Assembly: GCF_004027225.2 (NCBI RefSeq)
Contig: NC_044288.2
Span: forward strand, 4,122,719 to 4,186,718
Origin: Strigops habroptila
Taxonomy: Eukaryota; Chordata; Aves; Psittaciformes; Psittacidae
Length of the DNA: 64,000 bases
Reading direction: 5' to 3'
The position numbers and the translations under genes were made by a program. The stretch's first letter is position 1, and every line of letters begins with the position of its first letter. Shown here piece after piece: positions 23,522-36,900 of the stretch. Below the pieces are notes generated by a model. It saw nothing but the letters and a program-made list of their open reading frames with translations. It had not been told where the DNA came from and made no database searches.

Positions 23522-25043
23522 TATGATCGCTGCAATCCGACAAAGCCGCAAGGGGCCACAGCAGGTACCACGCCAACCTGTCACTTGCATGACAAACTAT
23601 CAAATTAAAATCAAATCTCTGCACTGCTCCAAGCTGAATTTTTTCGAATTTGCATTAAATAAAATTAGAACTCCTTGTCTGGAGCAGCAAAGACAGATCT
23701 TTCTTTAAAAAACAGCAACAAACCTCAAGCGTTATTTCCCAAAGCACCATTAAGAGCTCATAGCTGCCAATATCAAGAGGTCTGGATCTTCTTGTGTCTT
23801 GGAGACAACCCTCAATTTTAAGCTTGTGCAAAGCCTGAGGATCTCCCAGGTTGCTTTCCTGAAGCTTGCCCCATCCTGAGCTCTAGTGACTCATTCCCAA
23901 ACATCTCTGACGTGCTGCATCCATGAAACACCTCGTGAGTAGGCAAAAGCACAGCAAATGGGTGGGAAAGCACTGCCTGGAGATTAACTCAGAGAGCAGA
24001 TGAAACGTGCACGTTCCCTGGTTGCTATTTCCTCCAGAGAGGAGGCACTGAGCAACTGCTGGGCTTGGCTCATGTAGGGATGTCGAGATGATGCTCAACT
24101 TCAGGGGGTGCAGTTGGCTGCATTTCTGCACCGCTTTCATCCCTCCCAAATGCTGCTGCTCCTGAGGATGTTTTCCAGCTGAAGGAACACAGGGAGGCTT
24201 GTGCTTTTCTCCACTTGTTTTCTGTTTTAAAGAAACGTCTCGATGCATTTTCTCAGGGAGTGTTTCTACTGAAGTGGATCGGGGCATTCAACAGAGGGGA
24301 ATAACAAGCAGAGCCTCAAAGGACACAGGAACAACTCACACACAAAGCTCATACCTCAGAGACACACGCTGCAACTCAGCCTGTATCCTCTCCAACCCAC
24401 TAGATTATGATAAGATTTAGTAGAACAAGTGTTTTTAGGCAAAAAAACAAATGTTCTTCACCTATCCTGAGATGTTTTTCTAGCGGTAAAGCCGAAGTGC
24501 TGCAAAAGTTATAATTAATCAAGCTTTAGTTTCAGTATAACTAATCACTACTTGGGGTTTTGCCAGTCAGGAGTTTCAGGAGGTTAAACTGTTTCCAAAA
24601 TGAGCACAGTCTATCCACAGTTTTTCAGCTGATTTTATAGCTCATGCATCAAAAGGGGAGAGTTCTTTGTTTCCTTACAACTCTGTTTTCAATCCCGAAG
24701 ACCCAGGCAGGAGGTGTGCTGCACCACACAGAGCTGAGGGCTGCTTGCATCTGTTCCTGCTACCTGAGTGATTTACAACCGTGTGCAATGAGAAAGAGTT
24801 AATGTGCAACCACTTCCACCAGCAGCTTGAGCCCGAGAACAAAGCGAACCCCGGATCAGCTCGGTGCAAACCTCACAAGCCGCGGAACCTGGGAGTGATG
24901 GATCTGCAGGGTGCTGGCAGGCTCCCTGCACCGGCTCTGCTGCTCACTTCACCTGTGCCTGCAATGAACCTCATCCCTGGTACAGATGCAGCTGTGCAGG
25001 AACCTCAATAAAGGGGAGAATAAGGTTTAAGCCCACTGTATTT

Positions 25044-25345
25044 CATAGAATCAGAGTGGTTTGGGTTGGAAGGGACCTTAAAGCTCACCCAGTTCCAACC
25101 CCCTGCCATGGGCAGGGACACCCTCCACGAGAGCAGGTTGCTCCAAGCTCCCTAGGGCACAGAAAAGGCAGAGAATCCCCTCCCTGACCTGCTGCTCACG
25201 CTCTGGGGGTGCAGCCCAGCACACCAGGGGGTTCTGGGCTCAAGCACACACTGAAGCCAGGTCATGGGGAGCTTCTCATCAACCAACACCCCCCAAGTCC
25301 TTCTCAGGGCTGCTCCATCCATTCACCAGCCTGCCTGCATTAGTA
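25044..25345 (-). mobile_element. Composite CR1: 3' end joined to an upstream segment
   Basis: 25044-25153 is the antisense CR1 3' end. 25160-25345 is the antisense of a region several hundred bases further upstream in CR1 (GCTTCTCATCAACCAACACC, CCCAAGTCCTTCTCAGGGC). The order is collinear, so the intervening part is missing. Confidence 0.75.
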
Positions 25346-26716
25346 GGTCACCCGCCTTTTCTGCAATTAGCACTGCATGGGTCAAACCCAGCCTGAACCC
25401 CCTCCCCTGGTGTAATAACCAGACAATGCTCATGCTGGAGAGTTCAGTTCAATTCTAGAAAGAAATAAAGCTGCAGGAAAAGCATCACAGCAAAATACCC
25501 AATATCTCAGTGTAATTGCAAGCCTCCTTGCTTTGCCAGAGTCATCTCTCAAGTTCATTATCCAGTCCCATTCCTGCCTCTGGAGGCACTAATAGAGTCA
25601 GCTTTCCCGAGCTCTCCCTCTCTATTCATCATGTGATGGGAGCTCTTTCTTTAATAAGCTACATCTTTACAAAAGGAATATCACCATTTGTCATCATCAG
25701 GTCAGATGAAGAGAGTCAATCCTCATTTTTAAGTAAGCCAAGAGCAGCAGCTGCACAACACGAGGCTGGTGACACTGGTCACATCACTGCTGGTTCCTCA
25801 CCAGCACCCAAACACCCTTCAGACAGGTGTTTGCTGGTGGGGATCAAGTGCACCTCGATGCAACCAAGAAGAGGAATATTTTCTTCATCAGTGCCCTAAA
25901 ACTGAAGGGATGGGAGGCAGCAGCTACCCAAAGCATTTCACTTCAGAAGCAATATAAAATAGGAACCAAAAGACTTGCTCCATGGTGCAAGCAGCAGGAA
26001 AAGGTCATTCCTGGAGCTCCGAGACAAACACGCTCAGGCACTGCTAGTCCCTTGGGTTCTCATTACTAACAAGCGGGTGCAGCATCCCAAACCATGCTGC
26101 AGAGAGGGGCAGGGATGGGCACAATATGACCTCAGCAGCCAACTCCAGCTTTATTCCACCCTTTCCTGGCGGAGGGAAGGGAAGTGTAGAGACAGGCAGG
26201 AGCAAACAAACCAGATACTGCTGCCCACAAACAAAGGAAATGGGGTTGTTTTGCAGACAGCATCTAGGTAGGCAGGAGGGGAAATAACAGAAGCAGCAGT
26301 TACAACAACAACAAACCTCAACGAGAAGTCTAAAGAAACTATTTCCTCTAATGAAACAGGCTGCAAACGGTATCAGGCGCTGCTGAGGTCAGAGGAACTC
26401 GGCACGTGGCCATTGCCCCGTGCTGCCGGCAGCACACCCTTCCCATGCTGATGCCATCAACTCCTGCCTTCAGCACGGACAAACCCCCTTCTCCAGGCTC
26501 CATCCTGCTCCCATCCTCTCCAGTATTCCATGATTTTCCAGCAAACTCCTGAAGGTTGAAGCCAACTGATCTGTGTAATGAACATGGCAAAGCTGTATGG
26601 CTGCAAGAGCTCTTTCCCATCGTGTTCAAACACTCCAGGGGTCCCTCAGCTCGTGCCTAACAAATGATGGGCACGTCAAGGTGATGCCACCAGGATATGT
26701 ATGATATATTCTGTAT

Positions 26717-26846
26717 TTCATAAAATCCCAGACTGGTTTGGGTTGGAAGGGACTTAAAGCTCATCCAGTTCCAACCCCCTGCCACGGGCAGGGACACCTT
26801 CCACCAGAGCAGGTTGCTCCAAGCCCCTGTGTCCAACCTGGTCTTG
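26717..26846 (-). mobile_element. CR1 3' fragment
   Basis: About 130 nt antisense, ending at AACCTGGTCTTGTG, nearly the same truncation point as the copies at 13003 and 28560. Confidence 0.9.
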
Positions 26847-27093
26847 TGTGTTGGCAAAGCAGAACTGGAAAACTACCTGCACATAGAATCCGGTATTTAA
26901 AGCACAGAGCAGCAGGTTTTGTCTGGGGATTCAAGAGGACTTTTGGTCAGACTGCAAAATGCCACCTTGAGCTACCTCTACTAATGTGCATCTTCCCACA
27001 AAGCCCAGGGCATCCTGCTCTCCTCTGGCCCTCATGTTGAGAGAAGAAATGAACGGTATTTGGTTGTAGAGCACTTTTATCATTTGCTTCAGC

Positions 27094-27242
27094 AACTGGA
27101 AGGTCCCTGGAAGTGTTCACACCCCGTGTAGCCGAGGCCTCAGCACCATGGGTTAGTGGTGGCCTTGGCAGTGCTGGGGAATGGTTGGACTTGGTGATCT
27201 TAAAGGTCTTTTCCAACCTAGTTGATTCTATTCTATGGTTCT
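27094..27242 (+). mobile_element. CR1 3' fragment, second subfamily
   Basis: It has AGTGTTCACACCCCGTGTAG and ends CTTTTCCAACCTAGTTGATT then CTATTCTATGG. The same subfamily occurs at 45228 and 58389 and, antisense, at 41125. Confidence 0.88.
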
Positions 27243-28559
27243 ACAGCTACAGCAGCCGAAGCTGGACCGGAAAGATTTTTACCCCTCCATGAACCAGCCC
27301 AGAGACAAACAACTCTTGGAGCTCCCCAGACTAGTCACCAGCTGCATGTTTCTCATCCTGTGAGTGCTTGGCTTGAGGCCCTGCAGGCAGCTCACACAGG
27401 CAGAACCTGGCCTTCAATAGAAAGTGTTTCACCCCGCTCTGCATCTACGGGATCAAACCAAACCACCCCTCGATGCTTCCACCATTCCCTGGCCCGGAGC
27501 ATCCAGCCCCATCTTCACGAACAAATGGCAAAGACCGGCTTTTGATTCATGTGAACCCAGCTGGGAATTACTAATCCTGTCTTTGGAGCAAGAGTTTGAA
27601 TAGTGGGAAATAAATACAGCCTGAGGCTCTGTACACAATGGGACAGGCGTGTTCCCACTTAGCAGCAGCTTTCTCTTACATTTAGCGATACACAAAGCCC
27701 TGAGGGGGGAAAGCCCATTTGCAATCCCACACCAGGACCACGCTGCTCTGTGCTCCCCCTGAAAGGCAGAGGAGATGCTGCAGAAGCAGGAGCAGCACAC
27801 ACCATCTCCTACCTCCAAGCCTTTGACTCCACGATTCTACTCTAAAGCCACGTGAGTGGTTTCGTTATTTATTTAACTAGAAGCTTTTAATTATCTCTCT
27901 CACACAGGCGCATTATATGGGGTGGGGAAGGGGGGGGGGATAATCAGCCTCCAACAGGTGACTCGTGACTTCAGAGGAATTGTGTTTTGCAGAGCAACAG
28001 CTAACTAGCCCCAATCTTCTCCTGCTGCTCCCAAACCCTGCTTCCACCCGCAGGGCTCCATCCACGGGGGGGTTTTGCTGCTGTCACAACTCAGGTTGAC
28101 CTGATGGCTGTAGGAAGGGCCTTGGTTTGGGCAGAGCAAAGGCTCCTTCCCATGTCTGGGTGCAGGTCTCCTCAGGTGGCCATGGAGAATGTTATTTCAT
28201 GGTGTGAACCTGCCACGGGCTGACACCCCACAGCACTCACCACAGGACAGAATGGACCCCTCTCCAAAGCTACACATGAGGGAGTGAAGCACACACACAC
28301 ACCACCATGGTCATGGCCACACGAGCAGCCAGCCGCAGAGCTCTGCCACCACCAAAACCACCACAAGCAGAAACACTCCTGGAGCTGCTGGTTTTCCTGC
28401 CCCTTCCAGGCTCTGCACCAAGATCAGGGAGATCCAAAATACTCAGTCCCCTCCCAAAGCACCAGAGTTCAAGTGCTGTGCAACTTAATGAATTATAAAT
28501 TACAAACCACTGCTGCAGACATTTGCTCTGAGCACAGCAGCTACAGCTGGTGTGGGAAT

Positions 28560-28695
28560 TTCAGAGAATCCCAGACTGCTTTGGGTTGGAAAGGACCTTA
28601 AAGCTCGTCCAGTTCCAACCCCCTGCCACGGGCAGGGACACCTTCCACTGGAGCAGGTTGCTCCAAGCCCCTGTGTCCAACCTGGCCTTGAGCAC
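28560..28695 (-). mobile_element. CR1 3' fragment
   Basis: About 135 nt antisense, from AGAGAATCCCAGACTGCTTT to AACCTGGCCTTGAG. Confidence 0.92.
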
Positions 28696-31600
28696 TTCCA
28701 ACTGTTATAAAAAGCCCATCTTAGGAACACAACGAGGTCTGGAGGAATGTGCCCTGAATAGTACGACTGCTCCCAACACACACCCCAGGCCCACACAGTT
28801 TTCCTCCCTATAGAACTGTTTTATTAGAGGAAAAAAAAGAGATTTAGTCCATCTAAGCAGACAAATTAAAAGTATTTGCTTTTAATACATAATGTCAGGA
28901 GCATTAGACAAGCAAGACTTCACATCAACAGAAAACAGCGTAAACAACCGACTGAGTGTAAAGAAACTAATAATATTAATCTGGATTAAGCACAAGCCAC
29001 GACGATTCCCACCTAATCCATCCAACGGACAAAGATAAATCCCTGCTCTGCCGCATCCTACAGTCCTTTGCAACTTAAGGAACCACAGTACTCATCAAAA
29101 CAGGGCAGCAGATGAGAAGTATATGGTGAAATCTCGATGTCTTGCTGCCTGCTTAAGCTACACAGGATCTCAGCAAAAGCCAAGCTCCGAGAAAGCAGAA
29201 CCACTGCAGAAGATCCCCGAGCCCAGAGTGTAACTGCCACTCGAGATGCAAAGCGTCACGTCGAGCTCCCCCGGAGAGATGCACGACAGCAACAAAACAG
29301 AGCTCTGAGCCCAAACAATCTGAGTGTCTGTCATTCCTTAACGCTCCAGAAAAGTTGCATGGGGCTGAAGCGTGGTTCGGAAGAGGCCAATAGATCTGCA
29401 GTGGAGTTTAAAGGCATAAAATAAGGTTTATAATAGGAAATTATTTGCATTTGTAGGGCTGCTGCAGGCCCCTCAAAGACTACTGAATCAAAGCAACACT
29501 GATTCATCCCAGCTTATTCCCATGAATGCAAAAGCAGCTTCAGCAAGTGGAGCAAAGCCGGGCACTATCCCAGCGCAGCACACAAAGAGCCCAGCTCAAG
29601 CTCCCCATCCACAGACCCACACATGCCTCCACTGCAGTGGGGTGGGAAGCACTCCTGCTCTGATTGGGATTCCCTACTGCAGGTGACCCCCTGGCCTGGA
29701 CACTGAGAGAGAGCCCAGAGCTCCCACCACGGACACAGCATCCCTGAGCAGCATCAACTCCTCAGGCTTATTCCAATAAATAGATGCAATGTCACAGTAA
29801 GAGGATGAGGATTAACCTGCTCTGCAGCAGAATGGGTCCCTCAAAGAAGGAGGCTCTCCTCAAACACCCCTCATTAGAGAGCACAAGGAAAGGTGTTGGA
29901 TGAGAACTCCTGGCCAGGTGCTGTGGATACGCAGCCAACTGAACTGCCACCAAGGATGAAGAGCTGGAGCTTTACTTGCTGAACCCAAAAATCCAGGATT
30001 CCTTCGAGATGCTAAATAACTCCTGCTGCAAACCCAGGACGGATCCACTGCCCTCCATCAGCAACACTTCTGTACATACAACTCATTCCAGCGTTTTACA
30101 TGTCATGTTCCCAACACTATCATCCACCCATCAACATATCAAAGCACACGGAGCATCCCAACACCCCATGGCTGGAAGCCTGCAAGCTACCTCGGAACGG
30201 CAGCACTTTGATCACTAGTGAATGAATTAGTAGCCGTGGTGGCTTACTACAGAAGCCACGTACATACCAGCTATCCCCCATCAATCCAGTATGTGCTCAG
30301 CAAGCAGCAAATGGGCCCTCAGACCAGGTCTGTTTTACCACTTTCGGAAAATGAAATGCTGTCCAGTGCAAACAGTGTGTGTGCTCCCGCAGAGCGCTCG
30401 GGCAGTTGGCAACACATCACCACAGACAGGAGCTGCACATTTGGAGGATCATTGTCTAAAGCATTTTGAGGCTCTAAGAACATAAGGTGGTTTGGAAGAG
30501 GGTGAGGAGAGTCCTTCCTGCCCCTGCCCAGAGCAGGAGTGCCCTGGAGAGAGGTGCTACCTTCCCATCAAATGCTTTTGCTTCCACTAACAATCTGGTT
30601 TCAATGGCAATGTGAGCTCAGATGGAAACACAGGTAATTCCTGTGCTTCTCACCTAAGCTGATAGAGGAAATAATTAATGTGTTTGTGTTAAGGAAAAAA
30701 AATCATCATTTGCTCCACTTCTCAAGGCTCTAAGTGAGTTTCAGAGGGAAGGAGCACTATGTTTATCCTGGTATTTACCTTCTGCAGCAGATTATGTTTG
30801 TCCATGGGAATCCTAGAAAATCCTCCCCTTCTTTATTAAGGCCATGTCAGCAGAGAGACACAAAGAACCCCACTGGCTTTGAAATCACACCCAGTGCTCC
30901 AAATTGCCACAGAAACAGAACTGAAGACACCAGAGGTTGGCACCATGATGTCAAAAACTAGACATCAAGCAGCACCGACACACACCACAAGCAGGACAGC
31001 CCCGTTACCTGCCACCAAACCCCTACAGGAAAAACCTTCAAGGAATTAAAAATACAGTTGTGCCAGCATTAAAAACTAAAGCCAAACTACCATTGCACCT
31101 CCACAAAGCAACATTCCAGGCGAAGGGAGCAGGGACACACGACTCGGCTAACTGTGAAAGGAACTGCACTCCAGCACATTGCCATGATGAACAGCCAGGT
31201 CGGAGCTCCACCGTATCTCCCACCACCACACAGCCCTACCCTCCTCCCCTCAGAGCTTCCAGGGATTGTTTTTACATTTAATTGTGAAATGAGAATGAAC
31301 TAATCCGAAGGACCATCCCTCCAGATCTACCTCACTCGGACAAACCAAACCTGGCATGTCTGGAAAGCCTTCAAACCCTAAATACAAAGAGCAAGGCGAG
31401 GAGAAAACTGGTTGCTCAGAAATAAGATTGTGCTTTGCTTCTCTGTATTATACCAGTATCTTCATTAAATAACACCACACAAAATTCAACTACAATCAAA
31501 TTATCATTTCCAGCACAACACCTGCCCCAGAATTGGGACAGTCTCTAAGAAATTTTCTCTGGATATACAAATCTTAACTGAATATTTATACACCCACAGT

Positions 31601-32209
31601 CCCTGCCCAAAACCAGCCCCCCCCCAACCACACAAAGGGGGAGCAAGTTCCTTTTCCCCAAGAAACACTTTAAGCCAGGACGCTCCGGAAAGGTGGCACT
31701 CCAGATGTGGGCAAGGTGGTATTTTAACTCATTCCAGCCCCTTTGGGGTCATTGTCATTGTGAACGTTGCCTCGCTGGAGATAAGAATAAAAGTACTCCT
31801 TGGTGGAAAACCCTTGCAGACGAAGCGCACTGCTCCCCAGCGGGCTGAGGTGATTTCTTGAGGTGAAATTCAGAGGGAAGTGGGATGCACGGCTGGGAAA
31901 AAGCCAGACCACGGCACCCATGTTCACCCCATGGGTGGACAAGCAGAGCTCCACCGGTGTGCAGAGCCCAGAGCTCTTCCCCACCATGTCTCCTTCCTCC
32001 TCCTCCTGCACAATGGACTCTGGGCAGAGCTGCAGACAGTGGCTTGGCCAGCAGCAGCCCTGGCAAGGGGGGACCCTGGGTGCCAGCTCCCCTGTTCTGG
32101 GTCCCACTGTCCCGCTGTGTCCCTGTTCCTCACCTCCTGCAGAACCTGCCTCCAGCTGAGCCTCAGCCTCTCGGCTTCGTTCTCCATGACACACGCACCC
32201 CACAGAGAG

Positions 32210-33190
32210 CTCTGTGCGCAGAGACACCATGCACACACACTGCACACACACTGTGCATGCATGGAGACCACAGCAGCACGCACCGTGCACCCCACATACA
32301 CCCCACACATACTGTGTGTGTGCAGAGCACGCATGCACATTCAAATCCACACAATGTACCCTTTACATGCACAGTGCACACAGATCATGCATGCACACAC
32401 ACACACTCACCATGCAAGCACAAATACACTGTGCACACATGAACATGCTCACCGTGTGCACGGATACACCATGCACATATGAACACGCTCTCCATGTGCA
32501 CACACAGATACACCGTGCACATATGAACACGCTCACTGTGCGCACAGAAACACCATGCACATATGAACATGCTCTCTGTGTGCACAGATATACCAGGCAC
32601 ATATGAACATGCTCCCTGTGTGCACAGATACACCAGGCACATATAAACATGCTCTCTGTGTGCACACACAGATACACCATGCACATACGAACACGCTCAC
32701 AGTGCACACAGATACACCGGGCACATATGAACACACTCTCTGCGCGCACACACAGACTGTGCACATATGAACATGCTCTCCATGTGTGCACACAGATACA
32801 CCATGCACATATGAACACGCTCATCGTGTGTGCACACAGATACACCGTGCACACATGAACACGCTCTCCGTGTGCACACACGGACACACCATGCACACAT
32901 GAGCACACTCATCGTGTGCACACACAGATACACCGTGCACACATGAACATGCCCACCATGTGCACACACAGATACACCGTGCACACATGAACATGCCCAC
33001 CATGTGAACACACAGATACACTGTGCACAAGTGAGCACGCTCACTGTGTCACACAGACACACCGTGCACACATGAACACGCTCTCCATGTGTGCGCACAC
33101 AGACACACCATGCACCCATGAACACGCTCTCCGTGTCACACAGACATACCGTGCACACACACCGCTCACAAAACCACAGAGTCATTTACA
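32210..33190. repeat. CA-rich minisatellite, 40-44 bp unit
   Basis: About 1 kb of tandem units, each holding ATGAACACGCTC, a variable TGTGTGCACACACAG segment, ATACACC and GTGCACAC or GGCACAT. Several consecutive units between 32525 and 32690 are exactly 40 bp; others are 44 bp through an extra CACA. Roughly twenty copies are present, with the left end grading into irregular CA-rich sequence. The cysteine-rich reading frames across it follow from the repeat and are not a gene. It lies in EPB41 intron 1, ending within 200 bp of the first-exon donor. Confidence 0.95.
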
Positions 33191-33210
33191 CGGCAGCACG
33201 GACCGCGGGC

Positions 33211-33307
33211 GCGCACCGATAACGCCGTTTCACACACACACACACACACCCCCCCCCGCACGCACGGACACACCGTGCAAAAGCCATACGCGCACCGATA
33301 ACGCCGT
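33211..33307. repeat. 18-bp direct repeat flanking a (CA)n/C-run
   Basis: GCGCACCGATAACGCCGT occurs at 33211-33228 and 33290-33307, 79 bp apart, with a CA run and a C run between. Confidence 0.9.
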
Positions 33308-33366
33308 GTGCGCACACACATGCACGCGCACACGGCGCGCACGCACACGCGGCCGCGCGCACTCAC

Positions 33367-33520
33367 CGGGCCGCAGCAGAGCCCCCCGGTGCGGCACCCC
33401 GGGGTCCTGCCGCCGCACTCTGGCCCGTTCCGCTCCGGCTCCGGCTCCGGCCCAGGCCCAGCCCGCTCCGCGCCGCCCGTGTGGAGCCACCGCCGCCGCC
33501 CGCCGCCGCCGCTCTGCCCC
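33367..33520 (-). other. EPB41: Probable noncoding first exon of EPB41 (proximal CpG-island promoter)
   Basis: On the minus strand a GC-rich segment ends in GCCCG|GTGAGT, a consensus 5' splice site with the exon ending at 33367. It is the first strong minus-strand donor in a CpG island upstream of the AUG1 exon. The next acceptor in the gene would be the one at 8507, giving an intron of about 24.9 kb. No ATG continues in frame into the coding exon, so this would be 5' UTR. The upstream boundary is a guess, placed 50-80 nt downstream of two inverted CCAAT boxes. It could instead start an unrelated minus-strand transcript, but EPB41 is the only gene downstream. Confidence 0.65.
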
Positions 33521-33960
33521 TCTCCCGGCCAGCCCCGCCTCCCACAACACTGTAGTAAGTTCCCATTGGCAGAGAGCAAGGGGCGGGGCGCCAGCGCCGC
33601 CTCGCTATTGGTGGAAGGGAAACCGCGGTCGGTGACGGGGGGGGGAGCGGGAGCGCGCGCCCCCTCACCGCTTCCCGCCACCCCCCCCCCCCCCCGCCCG
33701 TTCCCTTCCCTCAGGGGCCGCCCGCGGGCGCCGAGCCCCGGCCCTGAGACCCCGCGGCCGGGAAAGGGGAAGGAAGGAGGAAGCGACGGGGTGACCGGCA
33801 GCACTGCCCGGCCATAAAGCGATGCGGGGGAGGCGAGAGGAAAAGGGCCGCGATCGTTTGTCGCCGGGCGGAACCGGTACGAGAGGCGCAGGAGGGGCGC
33901 AGGCTGCCGGTACCGCCGAGCAGCGGCGGTTCTCGCCTCCCGCCATGACCTAGATATTAA
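33521..33960 (-). promoter_or_regulatory. EPB41: CpG-island promoter with two CCAAT boxes and GC boxes
   Basis: The stretch is very GC- and CpG-rich. It has inverted CCAAT boxes at 33565-33569 and 33607-33611, a GC box at 33581-33590 between them, a G8 run near 33639 and a C15 run at 33681-33695. No TATA box is evident in the minus orientation. The layout fits a TATA-less housekeeping-type promoter firing leftwards into the exon ending at 33367. Long frames through it on both strands are low-complexity products of CpG bias, not proteins. Confidence 0.65.
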
Positions 33961-36900
33961 ATACAGCTCGCTGTCTCCCAGAGAAAGTTGTGCCCGGCTC
34001 CTAAGGGAGGAACTGCGGGGGGTGGCGATGGTGTCTATTTTATTTAAACATAACGCCATAGGAACCGAAGAGGTTCCTCAGCCGATGCGTGGGACCAAGC
34101 CCATAAAGCAACAAGGGAGATGGAGAGCCCCTGGTGAGCAATAAAACCCCTCAGCCTCGCTGGTGAATGTACAGGAATAGGAGCACCCTACAGGAGAACC
34201 AGCACCGAGTGCGTTTTCCTCACCTACAGCCAAATTATGAGCTGTTTTTACCCACCAGAGCTGCCCAGCTCTTGCTGCCATGTACACCACAGTGAAACGC
34301 TCCCCATGTTCCCATCGGAGCCTCCCCGGGGCTCCAGGGAGGCTGCTGCCAGCCCGACCAGCGCTGAAGCACCAAATCCCCCTTCACACAAGCCCACAAG
34401 ACACAAGGAACTGCGGCATCTCTGTCATCCAAAGAGAATTAAGCTCTCGGGCACATTATTCTGCCTGTACCACGAGCGGCTGCCCCAGCATCCTACCTCT
34501 TCATCGGGGCTGATGCACACCCTGGCTGGGACACTTTCACCTCATGCTGAAGCCCTCGCTAGTGCACACCAAGCGAGGACCACTCACACACTAAGGACAT
34601 GTGCTAAATGGGAGCCAAACCCCATTTTCTAGACAAATTAACACGCTTCTCACAGCTATTTCTTCTCCTCTCTATGTCTATGACACAGCTCTGCCAAAAC
34701 ACGCAGAACGGGGCAGCTCCCCCCTTGTCTCAGTGTTGAGATGTCTTCCAAAAAGCTCCTTAATGATACGGAATAGCGCTATTTTTGCCTTAAATCTGGA
34801 CTATCTGGTGCTTTCCTTGGACTCGGATGGGCACGTCTGATTCAAAGACACAGGCTGGGAAAGCTCTGGTGGCCCCAAGTCGTTGCTAACACCAGGGACA
34901 GACAGTTCCCCTGAAGCTCTGACTTTGCTCCCCACAGCATTAAATCAACACATTATAATAGCCCTGGCTGTGCGTGCAAGAGGCTGAGACACTTGGTGCT
35001 GACCCACCACCACAACCACTGCCTTTGCTACCGCTCACCCTGCAAACACACTGTGTCAGAAGAGAAACACGAGTGCAGAGGGCTTTAAGGAGAAAACCAC
35101 AATTTTGGGTCGCGAGGGGTTGGCAACAGCATCTTGCAGTTAAGAAAAGCAAGCAAACAAAACCACGCTGCTTCATCACAACATGCAGAGTGGAGATTAC
35201 ATGGAGGAGAGACCAGGGCAACACAAACTTCGCATCCAAGCGGTGACTTAACACCACGCAGCACGTCATCCCCCATGCTCAGCTCACCAGATGATCCCCA
35301 ACTCCATCTGCCGCCATCTGAGCGCAGAGAGCAGCAGCTCCCGTGTTTGGAGCTGTCATGTCCCAGGTGAGGCATTTATCCACAGGGAGCCCTAGTGCAA
35401 GCTGCCACACACACTGTGCATGAGGGCAAAATATGCTGTTACCTCTTCAGACCCGAAACAAATGGCCAAGAGCTCGAATGGCAGAAGAACTTCAGAGCAG
35501 GAGAGTCATCAGATACAAAAAGAAGCACATGCCACAAAAAGAATGCCTTGAAAATGTTCTCCTGGGGCAGGGGGATTTGAACCAAGGCCAAAGCAATGCT
35601 TTTGTAGGGAGCGGAAGAGAGGAAAAAAAACCACCCCAAAAAATGACTCTTGTGCATATGGAAACGCCACCATCAACACCACACTTCTGCTGCAAATCAG
35701 CAGCTGAGCTTCCAACCTTTTCCTTCCTCCCCAGCCCCAAACTGACCTCTGAAATCCCATAGGAAGTAATGGAAATGTCTTAAATTCTTCACTATAAGAA
35801 CAGTTTGCCCCGTGCCAAGCCCGGATTGCAAATATTTAAAGAACTCTCCCAGTTCTAGCTGGGTTTAAGTCGCTTTATACGAGTCAATTAGAGACTGAGA
35901 ATTACTTTAATAAGTCAGGATTTCTTGGTATTCGGCTGCTGGATATAGGAATAAGGAGAGGAATTATATTCATTTTAGGCATGTGTTTGTGGTCTCCAGG
36001 GCAGAAGCTGTTCCCTGCAAGCTGACACTCTACTTGGACCCCGATGGGCTCAGCCAGTGCAAATCAGCTGGGTCACAACAGAATACGATGCCAAGCCCTA
36101 CCCTGCGCCTGTTCAACATGCAAGCAGCTCAGAAGTACACGCTGTAGCATCTTAAGAGCATCTAGACAGTAGGTTAAATCCAGCTCAAGTACGTTCTTCA
36201 TTAAAGAAATCCTTGGTAAGGCGATCCAGCGCTCCGCAGGCCCCCGTGGGATGCACTACTGGTAGGATCTGTGGTAAACCAGGACTCCCAGTTTACATCA
36301 GTGCTGGTGAACACTGTGCCTGGAGCATTCCTGGTCCTACAATAAATGCCACAGAGCCTCCTCACCCCGAGGAGCTCCTCTCCGTGAGGAATTCCCAATC
36401 CAAACAAAGGAATTGTGCATTGCACTGGCCCTAGCTCTCCTTCCCCCCAAAGCAAGCAGGATTTAAGGTGAGGAGAAAGACTCGGGGTTATGCCAAGATG
36501 TAGGAAAACAAAGAAATTCAGCTGGCCAACAGAACCGTTTCTCCAGCAGCGCTCTCACTAAGCTGCCTGTGCCTACATTACACGTGTGTGTACGTTCTAC
36601 ACTCAGTTTAAGCACCACGTTCACGCAGTTTTTAGCAAGCAAAGGTCTGCAGAGCAGCAGCAGCCATTTCGGAAGAGCAAACAAGGTGGGAGGAGAGCAG
36701 GTGGCTCCGTTTCACCAGCTACTGGCCCTCTGCCCTTGGCTCCTCTTCCAAGACCTACTCTCACCATCAGCAGTGCTCTGGCTGAGAGCAAAAGGCCGGG
36801 ACGAGGTCTAAAGGAAATCTCCCTTTGCCTTCACGAGCTTCCTTTTACTATAACCCGGTGATGCGGAACAAAGATACTGCAGGTAAATGATTTACCTGGG

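Larger units (their letters stand above)
8507..33366 (-). other. EPB41: EPB41 intron 1
   Basis: If the first exon is the one ending at 33367, this is a single intron of about 24.9 kb. No coding exon is supportable in it on either strand. It contains at least twelve CR1 fragments (listed separately), short tandem repeats near 10710, 11725 and 16292, a GGGA run at 15144, a pair of GATA-type motifs at 10794 and 10881, and a minisatellite at its promoter-proximal end. The rest is unremarkable intronic sequence. Confidence 0.6.

Noticed and set aside
32163..33185. Long cysteine-rich reading frames on both strands
   Set aside because: They are translations of the 40-44 bp CA minisatellite; periodicity in the protein equals periodicity in the DNA.
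33166..34059. A 297-codon minus-strand frame across the CpG island
   Set aside because: Low-complexity Gly/Arg/Pro/Ala content from CpG bias; it runs through the promoter and a consensus donor and resembles no protein I know.
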